DNA of 39,688 nucleotides. It comes from Chloroflexota bacterium. GTDB taxonomy: Bacteria > Chloroflexota > Anaerolineae > Caldilineales > Caldilineaceae. Numbering within the stretch: position 1 is the stretch's first letter; each line of letters begins with the position of its first letter. Shown one piece after another: positions 1-11,016 of this stretch. The notes below the pieces were generated by a model. That model was not told the DNA's origin. It did not search any database and saw only the letters and a list, made by a program, of their open reading frames with translations. A program made the position numbers and the translations under genes. The stretch is taken from the NCBI GenBank assembly GCA_003451595.1, contig DMDA01000092.1, positions 135,001-174,688 on the forward strand, given 5' to 3'.

Positions 1-148
1 GTGACATGGCCGCTCGACCGCCGCGTAGGTCATCGCCTCCGGCGTGACAGGGCCGCTCGACCGTCGCGTAGGTCATCGCCTCCGGCGTGACATGGCCGCT
101 CGACCGCCGCGTAGGTCATCGCCTCCGGCGTGGCATGGCCGCTCGACC
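1..148. repeat. 43-bp tandem repeat, about 3.5 copies
   Basis: Units begin at 1, 44, 87 and 130, and the last is partial. Copies 1 and 3 are identical; copy 2 has two substitutions (at 50 and 64). On the minus strand each unit contains GTCACGCC, a three-base loop, GGCGATGAC and then CTAC, the same core found singly at 11303-11326 and repeatedly at 22039-22467. The remaining 19 bases of the unit are specific to this locus. The array runs off the left edge of the window, so its true length is unknown. No coding frame in it looks real. Confidence 0.9.
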
Positions 149-183
149 TACGCGAAACCTTGATTTTCGGAGAGAATTGGCGC

Positions 184-212
184 TTGACAAAACTAATTTT
201 ATTAGCTATTAT
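184..212 (+). promoter_or_regulatory. Sigma-70-type promoter of the hydrolase-tetR operon
   Basis: A perfect -35 box TTGACA lies at 184-189 and a -10 box TATTAT at 207-212, separated by exactly 17 bp. The start codon follows 36 bp downstream, at 249. The local sequence is strongly AT-rich against a GC-rich background. The spacer and the start-site region are overlapped by two palindromes, described separately. Confidence 0.75.
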
Positions 213-227
213 ACTAATATAATTAGT
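192..227. promoter_or_regulatory. Paired palindromic operators, probable TetR-family binding sites
   Basis: Two 15-bp dyads share the half-site ACTAAT/ATTAGT with a 3-bp centre. Site 1 is at 192-206 (ACTAAT TTT ATTAGC, one mismatch) and fills the -35/-10 spacer. Site 2 is at 213-227 (ACTAAT ATA ATTAGT, perfect) and lies just after the -10 box. Their centres are 21 bp apart, about two helical turns, so two dimers could bind the same face. An outer inverted repeat (187-198 with 221-232) encloses both. The TetR-family gene in the same operon is the obvious ligand-responsive repressor. Its binding here is inferred. Confidence 0.65.
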
Positions 228-248
228 TTTGTTCCAAAGGAGAGACCG

Positions 249-1064
249 ATGACCACTCAATACCTGACCCACCAATCCGGCCGCATTGCCTATGACGACG
301 CAGGCAGCGGACCGCTCGTGCTCTGTGCGCCGTCGATGGGCGATGTGCGCGCAGAGTATCGTTTTCTAGCGCCGTTCCTGGTTGACGCCGGTTTTCGCGT
401 CGTCACGATGGACTTGCGCGGGCTGGGCGAGTCGAGCACGCAATGGCATGACTTTTCCGTGGCGGGCATCGGCGGCGACATGCTGGCGCTGATCCGCCAC
501 CTTGACAGTGGGCCAGCCGTGATCATCGGCGCGTCGATGGCGGCGGGCGCAGCGGTGTGGGCGGCGGCGGAAGCGCCCGCGCACGTAGCCGGGCTGGTGT
601 TGATTGGGCCATTCGTGCGCGGTGAGACAAGCGCGACCAATGCGCTGCTCTATTCGCTGCTTTTCAACCAGCTGTGGGGCGTGCGGGCGTGGCAGTGGTA
701 CTATTCGACGCTTTACCCAACGCGCAAACCGGCGGATTTTGCCGCCTACATCGCCGCACTCGGGGCAAATCTACGGGAGCCGGGCCGGTTGAAGGCGCTA
801 CAGGCGATGATGCGCGCGCCAAAGACGGCGTCGGCGGAACGGGTGGGTGGCGTCATGGCGCCAACGCTGGTGATGATGGGCAGCAAAGACCCCGATTTTC
901 CCGAGCCACAGGCGGAGGCGCAATGGGTTGCCGACGCCGTGCGCGGTCGTCACCTGATGGTCGACGGCGCCGGCCACTATCCGCACGCCGAGATGCCAGA
1001 AGTAACGGCGCCGCTGATCGTCAACTTCTTGCAGGCGCAGCAGGCGGTGCGGCATGTCGCGTAG
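249..1064 (+). CDS. Alpha/beta-fold hydrolase
   Basis: A 271-residue alpha/beta hydrolase, probably a cytoplasmic esterase- or lactonase-like enzyme. The start at ATG 249 is chosen because AAAGGAGAGA lies at 236-245; a longer in-frame reading would run through the promoter and repeat. The nucleophile elbow is G-A-S-M-A with Ser96. The likely acid is Asp214 or Asp216 in the GSKDPD segment, and the His is His243 in GAGHYPH. An oxyanion/loop region follows the first strand (around residues 24-33, LCAPSMGD). The substrate cannot be read from the sequence. The gene overlaps the downstream TetR gene by 11 bp, which implies translational coupling. It may detoxify or modify the molecule that the repressor senses; this is inference from operon context only. 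Confidence 0.88.
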   Translation: MTTQYLTHQSGRIAYDDAGSGPLVLCAPSMGDVRAEYRFLAPFLVDAGFRVVTMDLRGLGESSTQWHDFSVAGIGGDMLALIRHLDSGPAVIIGASMAAGAAVWAAAEAPAHVAGLVLIGPFVRGETSATNALLYSLLFNQLWGVRAWQWYYSTLYPTRKPADFAAYIAALGANLREPGRLKALQAMMRAPKTASAERVGGVMAPTLVMMGSKDPDFPEPQAEAQWVADAVRGRHLMVDGAGHYPHAEMPEVTAPLIVNFLQAQQAVRHVA

Positions 1065-1653
1065 GGCCGGGCTGGACAAGCCTTCTGTCGTGGCGGCAGC
1101 CGCGGCGCTGGTCAATCGCGACGGCGTGGCTGCGCTCTCGCTCAAGCGGCTGGCAGAGGAGCTAGGCGTGCAGACGCCATCGCTCTACAACCACGTCGCC
1201 GGGCTGCCGGGGCTGGAGCGCGAGCTGGCGCTGCTCGGCGTGCAGCGGCTGGGCGATGCACTGACCGCCGCCGTGATCGGCAAGTCCGGTGCGGCGGCAG
1301 TCACGGCGCTGCTCGACGCCTACCGAGCCTTTGTCACGGCAAACCCTGGGCTGGCCACCTACACTGTGCGCCCCGCCGCCCTGGACGCGCCCGACGACGC
1401 CGAACGGATTCAGGCGGAGGCGCGCATCGTGCAGGTAGCGGTGGCGGTCGTTGCGTCATTTGGGCTGGCAGGTGACGACGCCATCCACGCCGTGCGCGCG
1501 CTGCGCAGCGTGGCGCACGGCTTCGCTACGCTGGAAGCGGCAGGCGGCTTCGGCATTCCGCTTGATCTGGACGAAAGTTTTCGCAGGCTGACGGCGATGG
1601 TGAACGCAGGGTTGGGGCAACAGGCAAAAATTCAGATGGGTTCAGGAGACTGA
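1054..1653 (+). CDS. TetR/AcrR-family transcriptional regulator
   Basis: A 199-residue TetR-family repressor. The N-terminal helix-turn-helix spans about residues 8-55 and shows the family pattern LSLKRLAEELGVQTPSLYNHV. The C-terminal ligand/dimer region resembles the WHG-type TetR C-terminal domain: AVRALRSVAHGFATLEAAGGF near residues 148-168, then DLDESFRRL. The ATG at 1054 overlaps the hydrolase stop codon. Its likely target is the pair of ACTAAT palindromes in the operon promoter, which would make it autoregulatory; that link is inferred from position and symmetry. The inducer is unknown. Confidence 0.88.
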   Translation: MSRRAGLDKPSVVAAAAALVNRDGVAALSLKRLAEELGVQTPSLYNHVAGLPGLERELALLGVQRLGDALTAAVIGKSGAAAVTALLDAYRAFVTANPGLATYTVRPAALDAPDDAERIQAEARIVQVAVAVVASFGLAGDDAIHAVRALRSVAHGFATLEAAGGFGIPLDLDESFRRLTAMVNAGLGQQAKIQMGSGD

Positions 1654-1655
1654 CG

Positions 1656-2015
1656 ATGTCGATCACAACTGTCGGTTTGGGATTACACTTTTTGTTGGAA
1701 TTATGCGCGCTTGTAGCAATGGTCTATGCCGGTTTCCGGATCGGCGATACGCTGCTGATGCGGCTGCTGTTGGGCGTCGTCCTGCCGGTTGTGGCGGCGC
1801 TGGCGTGGGGCGTCTTGCGCGTGCCCAATGATCCGGGGCCTGCCATCGTGGCGGTTCCGGGGCTGCTGCGTCTGCTGATCGAGTGGGCGGTCTTTGGCAT
1901 TGCCATCAGCATGTTGTTTTGGGCCGGGCAGCCGGTGTGGGCGGGGGCGTTTCTGGCGGCGGCGGTGGTTGACTATGTGATCATGTATGAGCGGGTGTTG
2001 CGGTTGCTGCGCTGA
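1656..2015 (+). CDS. YrdB-family (DUF2568) small membrane protein
   Basis: A 119-residue hydrophobic protein with about four predicted membrane segments (residues roughly 5-25, 32-52, 66-88 and 93-113). The pattern of an early LHFLLEL segment, a central PGLLRLLIEWAVFG and a late DYVIMYERV resembles the YrdB/DUF2568 family, whose function is not established. AGGAG at 1644-1648 precedes ATG 1656, and only 2 bp separate it from the TetR stop codon, so it is the third gene of the operon. A role as a small-molecule export or membrane accessory factor is possible but unsupported. Confidence 0.75.
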   Translation: MSITTVGLGLHFLLELCALVAMVYAGFRIGDTLLMRLLLGVVLPVVAALAWGVLRVPNDPGPAIVAVPGLLRLLIEWAVFGIAISMLFWAGQPVWAGAFLAAAVVDYVIMYERVLRLLR

Positions 2016-2192
2016 CAGTGTTCCCGTGTGATGAGTTGCTAGGCGGGAAGCCGCACTTGATGTATAGTGATGGCGCAAAATGCGCAGAGCAAGGGTGCAC
2101 TGCGTTGCTTTTCGTTGCAACTTATCAGCGTGCCGGAAGCGCTCACACCCAGCGACACAGGAACGCACCGGCCAGATCAGATGGAACCAATC

Positions 2193-4673
<2,481 letters not shown>

Positions 4674-4711
4674 TTTGACAAAGCAGGCTCCCTGTCGAGC
4701 CTGTCGGAAGG

Positions 4712-4748
4712 CTATCTTCCCGGAAGCTCTGAGCTTCCGGGAAGATAG
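4712..4748. terminator. Perfect hairpin between convergent genes
   Basis: Arms of 18 bp (4712-4729 and 4731-4748) are perfectly complementary around a single central T; sterically this is a 16-bp stem with a 5-nt loop. It lies 38 bp after the glgP stop and 39 bp before the stop of the convergent regulator gene. No T-run follows on either side, so it may act as a bidirectional RNA end or processing hairpin rather than a classic intrinsic terminator. Confidence 0.7.
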
Positions 4749-4787
4749 GCGAGCCGCGTAACTTCTTTCGAGTGCAAGCGCTGGCGA

Positions 4788-7700
4788 TCAATCCGTTTGT
4801 TTTCGATAGGCTCTTTCAATCGCTCGGTTGACAGCCACCTGGTGCAGAAGAGAGGCGCGTAACCGATCGTCATCAAGACTTTGCGCCCACGCTTGCAGGT
4901 GAGCGTGCGCCTCGGTCAGATAGGATGCGGCATTCGCAACGTGGTTTGCTTGAAGCACTTGATAGCAGATGAACCAGACGCGCAGCGGATCGCGCAGCTT
5001 CGGAAACGCAGACGGGTTGAGTAATGGCAGCACTTCATTGATTAGCGCTAGAGCATCGGCGTTGCGCCCTTGCGACAAATAAACAGCCGCCATCTCGCTT
5101 TTTATTACGATGGCAAGATATTGACCCTGTGCGTGGTGTGAGTTGAGCGCCTGGCGATAAAGATCAAGCGCCTTATCGCATCGATTCATGGCTGCAAGCG
5201 CACAGCCAATTCCAAACACGATCGAGCCTTCGTACACCTGTGCACTCGACACGCGACTTAGTTCCAGCGCCTCCTGGAGGCAAACCAGCGCAGCGGCGGC
5301 ATTGCCGAGCTGCAGCTCCGCCATTGCCAGTGTGCACAGCGCCTCGATGGCGCCCACCTGATCGCCCAAGCGTCGCAACTCCGCCAGCGCCTGTTGGCAA
5401 AGCTGGCGCGCTTGCGCAAATCTTCCCAGTCGAATCAGCAGCCGCGCAAAGCCATCGGCAGTGTGCGCCGCATGGCGCGGATCATGTACGTCTTCCCGTC
5501 TGGTGTAAGCAGCGTCATAATACTGATATGCGCGCCCCAAATCGCCCAAAGCCGCGTGGGCGTCACCGAGATGCTGCCAGATCGATATCAGGCGCGGCTG
5601 ATCGCCTAGCTCTTGATAGATGCTCACTGCTCGCTCCCAAAAATAGAGCGCCTTTTTCTCTTCGTTCTGAAAATGCGCAACGTAACCCAGTGAACGCAGA
5701 ACGAAGCTCTCGCCTAGCCGATTTCCGATGCGTTGATAAAGGAGCAGCGCCTGTTCTAGCACCGAGCCGGCTTGCTCAATCTCACCCACTGGAAGGAGGC
5801 AGCGGAACATGGCGTGTAATGCTCTTGCCTCAACCAGAGGTAGACCGAGTTGATGTGCGCTCTGCGCGGCCTTTTCCAGTTGTTGCCGCGCGGCATCGTG
5901 CCATCCTTGCAGCGAGATGGCGATGCCCCATTCCACCTGCGCCACAGCAGTCAGAGATGCAGCATTCTGTTCCTCACATGCCTGCAACACCTTGTGCGCA
6001 ACTTCCGCAGCATCTTTGTAACGATGCAACAAATTCAGGAAAAAGGCGCGGGCAAGCTGAAGTTCAAGAATGACCCTCGCAGCTTCAGAGGAAGAAACCG
6101 CTGTTGTGGAGAGAACAGCTGCAGCTCTGTCAAACACTGCCTCCCCTTCCTGATATAAGCTACGCACGTGATAAAACGCCTGCAAGCCAGGGATCGCCTG
6201 CGTGATTGTGGACACAGAATGTTCTTGCATAGCCCATTCCCACGCGGCTCGAAAATTGTCGAATTCCGCCTGCATTTCCTCAGCCACGAGATTCATGTTG
6301 CGGCTATACAGAGCGTCAACGTGTTTCGCCGCCAGGTCGAGATAGTAGTCGCTATGACGCCGACGAATGTCCGCCTCCAATCCGGGCTGAATTTTTTCCG
6401 GGGCAGCGAGTTTCAACGCCGCGAACTGGCGCAACAACTCGTGCAGCACATATTTTTTGCGCCCTGTCGATACCTGTACGATGTGCAGCAGAGAGTGGTT
6501 GACTAATTCTTGCAATTGATCGACGGCATCTTGTGTAATCGCCAGCGCAGCCTGGCGCGAAAATGCGCCACGAAAAACTGTAAGTTTGGCAAGCGCCTGC
6601 TGAGCTTCAAGCGATAGAAGTCTCCATGACGCCTCGAAGACGGCTTCCATGCTGCGATGACGCAGGGGTACATCCTGTTGACGGGTGCTCAGTAGAATAC
6701 CATCCTCGTGCCGAAATGCCGCCGCCAGTTCGGCGATCGACAGGTGTCTGATCCAACGCGCCGCCAACTCCATCGCCAGCGGGTTGCCGTGCACCAACGC
6801 TGCCAATTCGCCGATCTGGTGCAGGGTCCGCCGATCGACAGCGAAGTGAGGGTCTTGCTGATTGGCTCGCTCCACAAAGAGCTGAATGCTGGCGAAATCA
6901 AGAGCGTCTGTTTCTCCATTGAGGGGTACAGGCAATCCCTCTAGCACCAGCAATTGCTCCGCCTGGCAGTCAAGCGGTGCACGCGAAGTGACCAGAATGA
7001 ACACGGAAGGGGCATTGGCAAGCAGGTCGAGAACAAAGGAAGCGCCGTCGAGCAGATGCTCAAAATTATCTAGAATCAGGAGCAGTCTCTTCGAACGCAG
7101 AAAATCAATCAACACGGCAAGCGGCGTCGAGTCCATCCGCTGAAAAGGCAAGGAAAAGACGCTGGCGACAGCAAACACCAACTGGTTGACCAGATCGGCT
7201 GGATCGGCCATTTCCACCCCAGCGAGAGGTACAAACCATATCCCATCAACAAATCGCTCGCTGTCCGACAGAGAAGTTTGCATCTCCAGGAGGGTGTGAC
7301 CAACCGCCAGCGCCAGGCGAGTCTTGCCAACGCCCCCTTCCCCGACTATCGTCACCAGGCGGGTGCGCGGGCGCGTGAGAAAATCAACCAGAATAGCCAA
7401 CTCATTACGCCGGCCCATAAAGGAAGAGAGCGGTGCGGGCAAATTGTGAGTTATTGGTCGAATCTCATGATTTCTCTCAAAAACAAGTGCTTTTTCTCCC
7501 CGCGGCGCTTCTACAATCGGGGTGAACCATCTTTCAAGTTCTTTTGCTGCCAGAACATATCCTGCCTGCCTGGCCCAGGTCTGAGCGCTTTCATACGTCA
7601 GCTGTGTGGCAAACAGATCGATCAGGAGTAACACGTAATGCCGGGTAGGATGCCAGCGCCGTCCCGCCCGAACACATGCGCGCTCCCAGCGCGAGATCAA

Positions 7701-7853
7701 TGTGCCATCGACCACTCGATATTCTTCAGGCGGACTGGCGCGGGCGCGTTGGTCGAGAGCTCTCGCCAGTTGCTCCTGGCTCAGCCCTGCCTGTTTCCGC
7801 AGCAACCGGAGCTGTTTTCCGAACTGTACCAAATCCGCCGTTGCTTCTGTCAT
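4788..7853 (-). CDS. HTH-STAND ATPase-TPR transcriptional regulator
   Basis: A 1021-residue signal-transduction ATPase. Residues 8-60 form an XRE-like helix-turn-helix (LRLLRKQAGLSQEQLARAL, then ISRWERA). A NB-ARC/STAND NTPase follows: Walker A GEGGVGKT at 171-178, Walker B LLLILDNFEH at 257-266, and the sensor-like VTSRAPL at 288-294. A winged-helix region lies near 400-500. From about 580 to 1000 there are tandem TPR-like helices (for example VEARALHAMFRCLLPVGEI and RLISIWQHLGDAHAALGDL). Such proteins oligomerise on ATP and ligand binding and are common in filamentous Chloroflexota and actinomycetes. It is divergent from the secreted-protein gene at 8188, which may be its target. The Shine-Dalgarno at this start is weak. 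The ligand is unknown. Confidence 0.9.
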   Translation of the reverse strand: MTEATADLVQFGKQLRLLRKQAGLSQEQLARALDQRARASPPEEYRVVDGTLISRWERACVRAGRRWHPTRHYVLLLIDLFATQLTYESAQTWARQAGYVLAAKELERWFTPIVEAPRGEKALVFERNHEIRPITHNLPAPLSSFMGRRNELAILVDFLTRPRTRLVTIVGEGGVGKTRLALAVGHTLLEMQTSLSDSERFVDGIWFVPLAGVEMADPADLVNQLVFAVASVFSLPFQRMDSTPLAVLIDFLRSKRLLLILDNFEHLLDGASFVLDLLANAPSVFILVTSRAPLDCQAEQLLVLEGLPVPLNGETDALDFASIQLFVERANQQDPHFAVDRRTLHQIGELAALVHGNPLAMELAARWIRHLSIAELAAAFRHEDGILLSTRQQDVPLRHRSMEAVFEASWRLLSLEAQQALAKLTVFRGAFSRQAALAITQDAVDQLQELVNHSLLHIVQVSTGRKKYVLHELLRQFAALKLAAPEKIQPGLEADIRRRHSDYYLDLAAKHVDALYSRNMNLVAEEMQAEFDNFRAAWEWAMQEHSVSTITQAIPGLQAFYHVRSLYQEGEAVFDRAAAVLSTTAVSSSEAARVILELQLARAFFLNLLHRYKDAAEVAHKVLQACEEQNAASLTAVAQVEWGIAISLQGWHDAARQQLEKAAQSAHQLGLPLVEARALHAMFRCLLPVGEIEQAGSVLEQALLLYQRIGNRLGESFVLRSLGYVAHFQNEEKKALYFWERAVSIYQELGDQPRLISIWQHLGDAHAALGDLGRAYQYYDAAYTRREDVHDPRHAAHTADGFARLLIRLGRFAQARQLCQQALAELRRLGDQVGAIEALCTLAMAELQLGNAAAALVCLQEALELSRVSSAQVYEGSIVFGIGCALAAMNRCDKALDLYRQALNSHHAQGQYLAIVIKSEMAAVYLSQGRNADALALINEVLPLLNPSAFPKLRDPLRVWFICYQVLQANHVANAASYLTEAHAHLQAWAQSLDDDRLRASLLHQVAVNRAIERAYRKQTD

Positions 7854-8187
7854 CTGCCAAGTCTGAACAATTGTCCCAATTTTGTCCCAGGCGCTGTCCC
7901 TGAATGACCGACAGTTGAACTGCTATGCTTTTTCGAGGTTGAGCCAATGTGATGAAACGCCAAGCGCCGAGCAGCCATTCGGCCATTGAAGCCGCGCGCC
8001 ACCGACCATCGCACAGGATGCAGGCAATGGGTGCATATTTTACGTCCGTTTTGGCGCGCAAGCAATCACCGGAAGCGCTTCCAAGATGTAGGGCGACGTG
8101 TGCACCTGACAGCGCATTTCACCAACTTGCATTCGTTCACGTTAGATCAAATGCTTTTCTGCTGGAGAACTGGAAAGGAGGAGACCG
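7854..8187. promoter_or_regulatory. Divergent intergenic region with phased TGTCCC boxes
   Basis: This 334-bp gap separates the STAND regulator (-) from the secreted protein (+). TGTCCC occurs at 7872-7877, 7883-7888 and 7895-7900, steps of 11 and 12 bp, 19-47 bp upstream of the regulator start. The first two copies extend to TTGTCCCA. Helical phasing suggests an operator, perhaps for autoregulation. A strong Shine-Dalgarno AAAGGAGG lies at 8174-8181 before the + gene. No convincing promoter hexamers were recognised, and the other reading frames in the gap look spurious. Confidence 0.4.
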
Positions 8188-10968
8188 ATGCAATCGCACC
8201 CATGTGGGAGAAATCCAAATCCGCTGTTGCTGTTTCGACTTGCACTGTCTGTGTTTTTGGGTCTTGTCTGCGCGCTTGCGTTGGGACACAGTGCAAAGGC
8301 ACAGACGCCCACGCATGAAGACAGCAGACCTCTGGTCGCAGCGGCGCAGATTCCGCGCGAGTTTTCGCTGGCGGGCCTGACGCTCCGGCTCCCGACATTT
8401 GAAGAGCGCGAAGATGGGTCGTTGTACGCGCCCAGAGCAGAGCTGAGCGTGCCGGGGCCATTCCCAGCCTCCAGCACTGTTCACGATGTCACCGTCAAAG
8501 ATGGAAAAATCAGCATCGGCGGCGGCAAATTTGACTTGCCTCGGATCAAAGTGGCTGATTTCGTGTTGGGTCTGCGCGGCTCGATCGAAACCAATCAAAA
8601 TGGCGTCCAGGTCATCAAAGCGGGCGGCAGTTTCACGATACCTGGTCTCGCTGCACCGACTGGCTGCAGCGGCATTGAGGTGGACGTGACCTTGGAGGAA
8701 GATGACAGCGGCGGAATCCTGATGACGTTGCAGCCGCCGCCTGAACAGCGTTCGCTCGTGGAGGTTCGACCGTCAGGTCCATATCTGGTGGAAAGTCCAG
8801 ACAAGGTGAAATTCCGCGAAGCACAACTCAAGCTGAACTGCGCAATCCCGATCGGTGCAACCGGTTTCAATCTGGAGAGCGTTAGTGGCACGGTGACGCT
8901 CGCGGACGGCAACACGACGATCCAGATCGCAGCCTCCATCGCCACCACCGCTCAGGTGTTGGGCAAATCGGTAGTCAGTGCGGACGGTCAGGTGACATTG
9001 AACACCTCGCCATTTCGGCTGGCGTTGGAAAGCGGCGTGAAACTCTTTATCTTTGATGCCGCCACCACGCAAGCGGAGATCACGGCGCAATCTTTCAGCG
9101 GCGTCCTGCAAATCGAATTGGTTGTGGCGCGCGGCAATGTCTCGGTCAATTCCTGGGTGGATAGCAAGAACGATTTTCACCTGACCGGCAGCGGAAGCCT
9201 GGAGGTCGGCATTCCGAAAGGAAAAATCTACCAGAAATGCATCAAATTCTTGTTCATCAAGTTTCGCTGTGTGAGAGTGCCTCCCAAGGATCTGGTGGTG
9301 GGCAATACGCAGGTGCAGGTGGGTGAGTTCCAAAATGGGCAATGGGGATTCAAAGGCTCGGTGAAGGTCCTCAAGTTCGAGAAAGGTTTCTATGTCGACA
9401 CCCAGGGGACGATCAAGTTTGGCGATGTCAACAGCTACAAACTGGTGACGCCAGAAACTGTGGCGATGGCGTATGCGTCCTGGTCAAGCGCCGGGGCGAT
9501 GCATGCCGCCAGCGCGTACAGCGATTATCAATTCGCATCGCTGACCAGCGCCTTCCCGCTCACCGTCTCCACCACCATCACGCAGCCGAGCGAACTCATC
9601 TTTACGCTGGTGCGCGGAGAGCCGAACCCGACGCTGCGGCTGATCACGCCCGACGGCGTAGCAATCTCTCAAGATTCACTGCCGGGCAACGTCAGCTACG
9701 AAGAAGCGCTCATCGAGGCCGAAGACCCGGATGAACTGCCAGGCACTGAGATTCTATTCACGGTGGCTGATGCACAGCCGGGTGAATGGTTGGCTGTGCT
9801 GGAGGGCGAGCCTGCCACTGCGGATTCCTATTTCTTTGAAGTCATCGGCAATTTCGACAAACCTGTAGTGGAGGCAGGCGAAGCACTGGTGGTTGGCAGC
9901 GCCGCCAACACTGCCACGGTTTCCTGGCGAATCCGGTCAAATAATCCAGAGACCTACGTCGCCATCTACGCCAATCCAGAGCCGATCACGCAAACCGTCT
10001 CTAGCAGCGCCGGCGACTCTGGGGCGGAAGTTTTCGAACAATATGATGGGTATGTGTTGGCTGAAGACATCCAGGCTTTGGTCGACGGCACGCTGCAAAG
10101 CTATGAGGTCGACACCGATTTTCTGCCAAGTGGAACCTATCGCATCTGGATCGAAGTCGATGACGGCGTCAACGATCCGGTGGAGTTCTATCTACCGCAG
10201 CCGCTGGTAGTCAGCCGCACCAACGATTTTAATGGAAGTTGGGAGCCAACCGTCACCGTTGCGCCAGGCTACGATGAAGCCTACATCCAGTGGTCGCACC
10301 ATCCCAGCCCCGACGTTACACACTACAAGGTCTATCTTAGCGAGAAATCTGGCGAAGCAACACCGGAGCATGCCCTGGAGGTCTTCTCCGTTGGCTATGA
10401 CAATGACTTCCATCTCGTGGGGCTGGATGGCGAAGAGCCGCTCTATCTTGCCATCGGCGCCTTCGGCGATGCAATCACTGCAGCAGATGGGCGCCGTGTC
10501 ACCAGCGCGGAACGTTTTGTGCTTTCGCCTGAGTTCAAGGTGGAAGCCAAGAAAGCGATCTTTGCGCTCACGCCCTCAACGACTGCGGTAACGTTGGCTA
10601 AGCATGGTTCGGCAAATGTTACGTTGAACCTATCGAGCGAACTGCCAGACTTTCCCGAAGAAGTCTTTCTCTTTGATGATTGTCTCTTTGCCAACGCCAC
10701 CAATGCCGTCAATGTGTTCTTGCCATTGATCAGCAGAAGTGGACAGTCAACTCAGCCGCCGACTCAGCAGCCGATCTGGTGCCGAGAAGGCGACGGTCTG
10801 ACAATCAACTTTAGCGACGGTCACATCATGCCAACGGCAACCGGAGTCGCCGTGACTGCCACAATTTCATCCTTGAACACGCCGCCCGGGCTCTACTTCA
10901 TCCCGATCGTGGGCGTCAGCGACAATCATGAAGTTGTGGTGAGCATTCAGGTCACAGTGACGAACTAA
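8188..10968 (+). CDS. Large secreted beta-rich protein, unknown function
   Basis: A 926-residue exported protein. ATG 8188 is preceded by AAAGGAGG at 8174-8181. Residues 15-38 form a signal peptide ending in a typical Ala-Lys-Ala cleavage site, followed by Gln-rich mature sequence. Residues 50-420 are beta-rich with repeated 'VSGTVTLADG'-like strands and a basic Cys pair (KCIKFLFIKFRC). About residues 440-560 resemble a pre-peptidase-like beta sandwich (LIFTLVRGEPNPTLRLITPDG). About 680-780 resemble a fibronectin-III fold (AYIQWSHHPSPDVTHYKVYL). Near the C-terminus VFLPLISRS (10714-10740) matches a motif seen in other exported proteins here. No catalytic motif was recognised, so a surface or adhesive role is only a guess. 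Confidence 0.85.
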   Translation: MQSHPCGRNPNPLLLFRLALSVFLGLVCALALGHSAKAQTPTHEDSRPLVAAAQIPREFSLAGLTLRLPTFEEREDGSLYAPRAELSVPGPFPASSTVHDVTVKDGKISIGGGKFDLPRIKVADFVLGLRGSIETNQNGVQVIKAGGSFTIPGLAAPTGCSGIEVDVTLEEDDSGGILMTLQPPPEQRSLVEVRPSGPYLVESPDKVKFREAQLKLNCAIPIGATGFNLESVSGTVTLADGNTTIQIAASIATTAQVLGKSVVSADGQVTLNTSPFRLALESGVKLFIFDAATTQAEITAQSFSGVLQIELVVARGNVSVNSWVDSKNDFHLTGSGSLEVGIPKGKIYQKCIKFLFIKFRCVRVPPKDLVVGNTQVQVGEFQNGQWGFKGSVKVLKFEKGFYVDTQGTIKFGDVNSYKLVTPETVAMAYASWSSAGAMHAASAYSDYQFASLTSAFPLTVSTTITQPSELIFTLVRGEPNPTLRLITPDGVAISQDSLPGNVSYEEALIEAEDPDELPGTEILFTVADAQPGEWLAVLEGEPATADSYFFEVIGNFDKPVVEAGEALVVGSAANTATVSWRIRSNNPETYVAIYANPEPITQTVSSSAGDSGAEVFEQYDGYVLAEDIQALVDGTLQSYEVDTDFLPSGTYRIWIEVDDGVNDPVEFYLPQPLVVSRTNDFNGSWEPTVTVAPGYDEAYIQWSHHPSPDVTHYKVYLSEKSGEATPEHALEVFSVGYDNDFHLVGLDGEEPLYLAIGAFGDAITAADGRRVTSAERFVLSPEFKVEAKKAIFALTPSTTAVTLAKHGSANVTLNLSSELPDFPEEVFLFDDCLFANATNAVNVFLPLISRSGQSTQPPTQQPIWCREGDGLTINFSDGHIMPTATGVAVTATISSLNTPPGLYFIPIVGVSDNHEVVVSIQVTVTN

Positions 10969-10984
10969 GCGAATGAACAGAAGA

Positions 10985-11016
10985 CCGTGAGCTTTTCCGC
11001 TTGGGAAAGCTCACGG
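10985..11016 (+). terminator. Hairpin terminator after secreted-protein gene
   Basis: Arms CCGTGAGCTTTTCC (10985-10998) and GGGAAAGCTCACGG (11003-11016) pair over 14 bp with one G-U, with the loop GCTT. It lies 16 bp past the stop codon of the 926-residue gene. Only two T residues follow, so the intrinsic terminator is moderate rather than ideal. Confidence 0.65.

Noticed and set aside
87..248. Longer N-terminus of the alpha/beta hydrolase
   Set aside because: The extension would translate the tandem repeat, the promoter and the operators. A strong ribosome-binding site precedes ATG 249.
2067..2192. Longer N-terminus of glycogen phosphorylase
   Set aside because: The extra 42 residues are absent from the family, and the first start codons overlap a possible -10 box.
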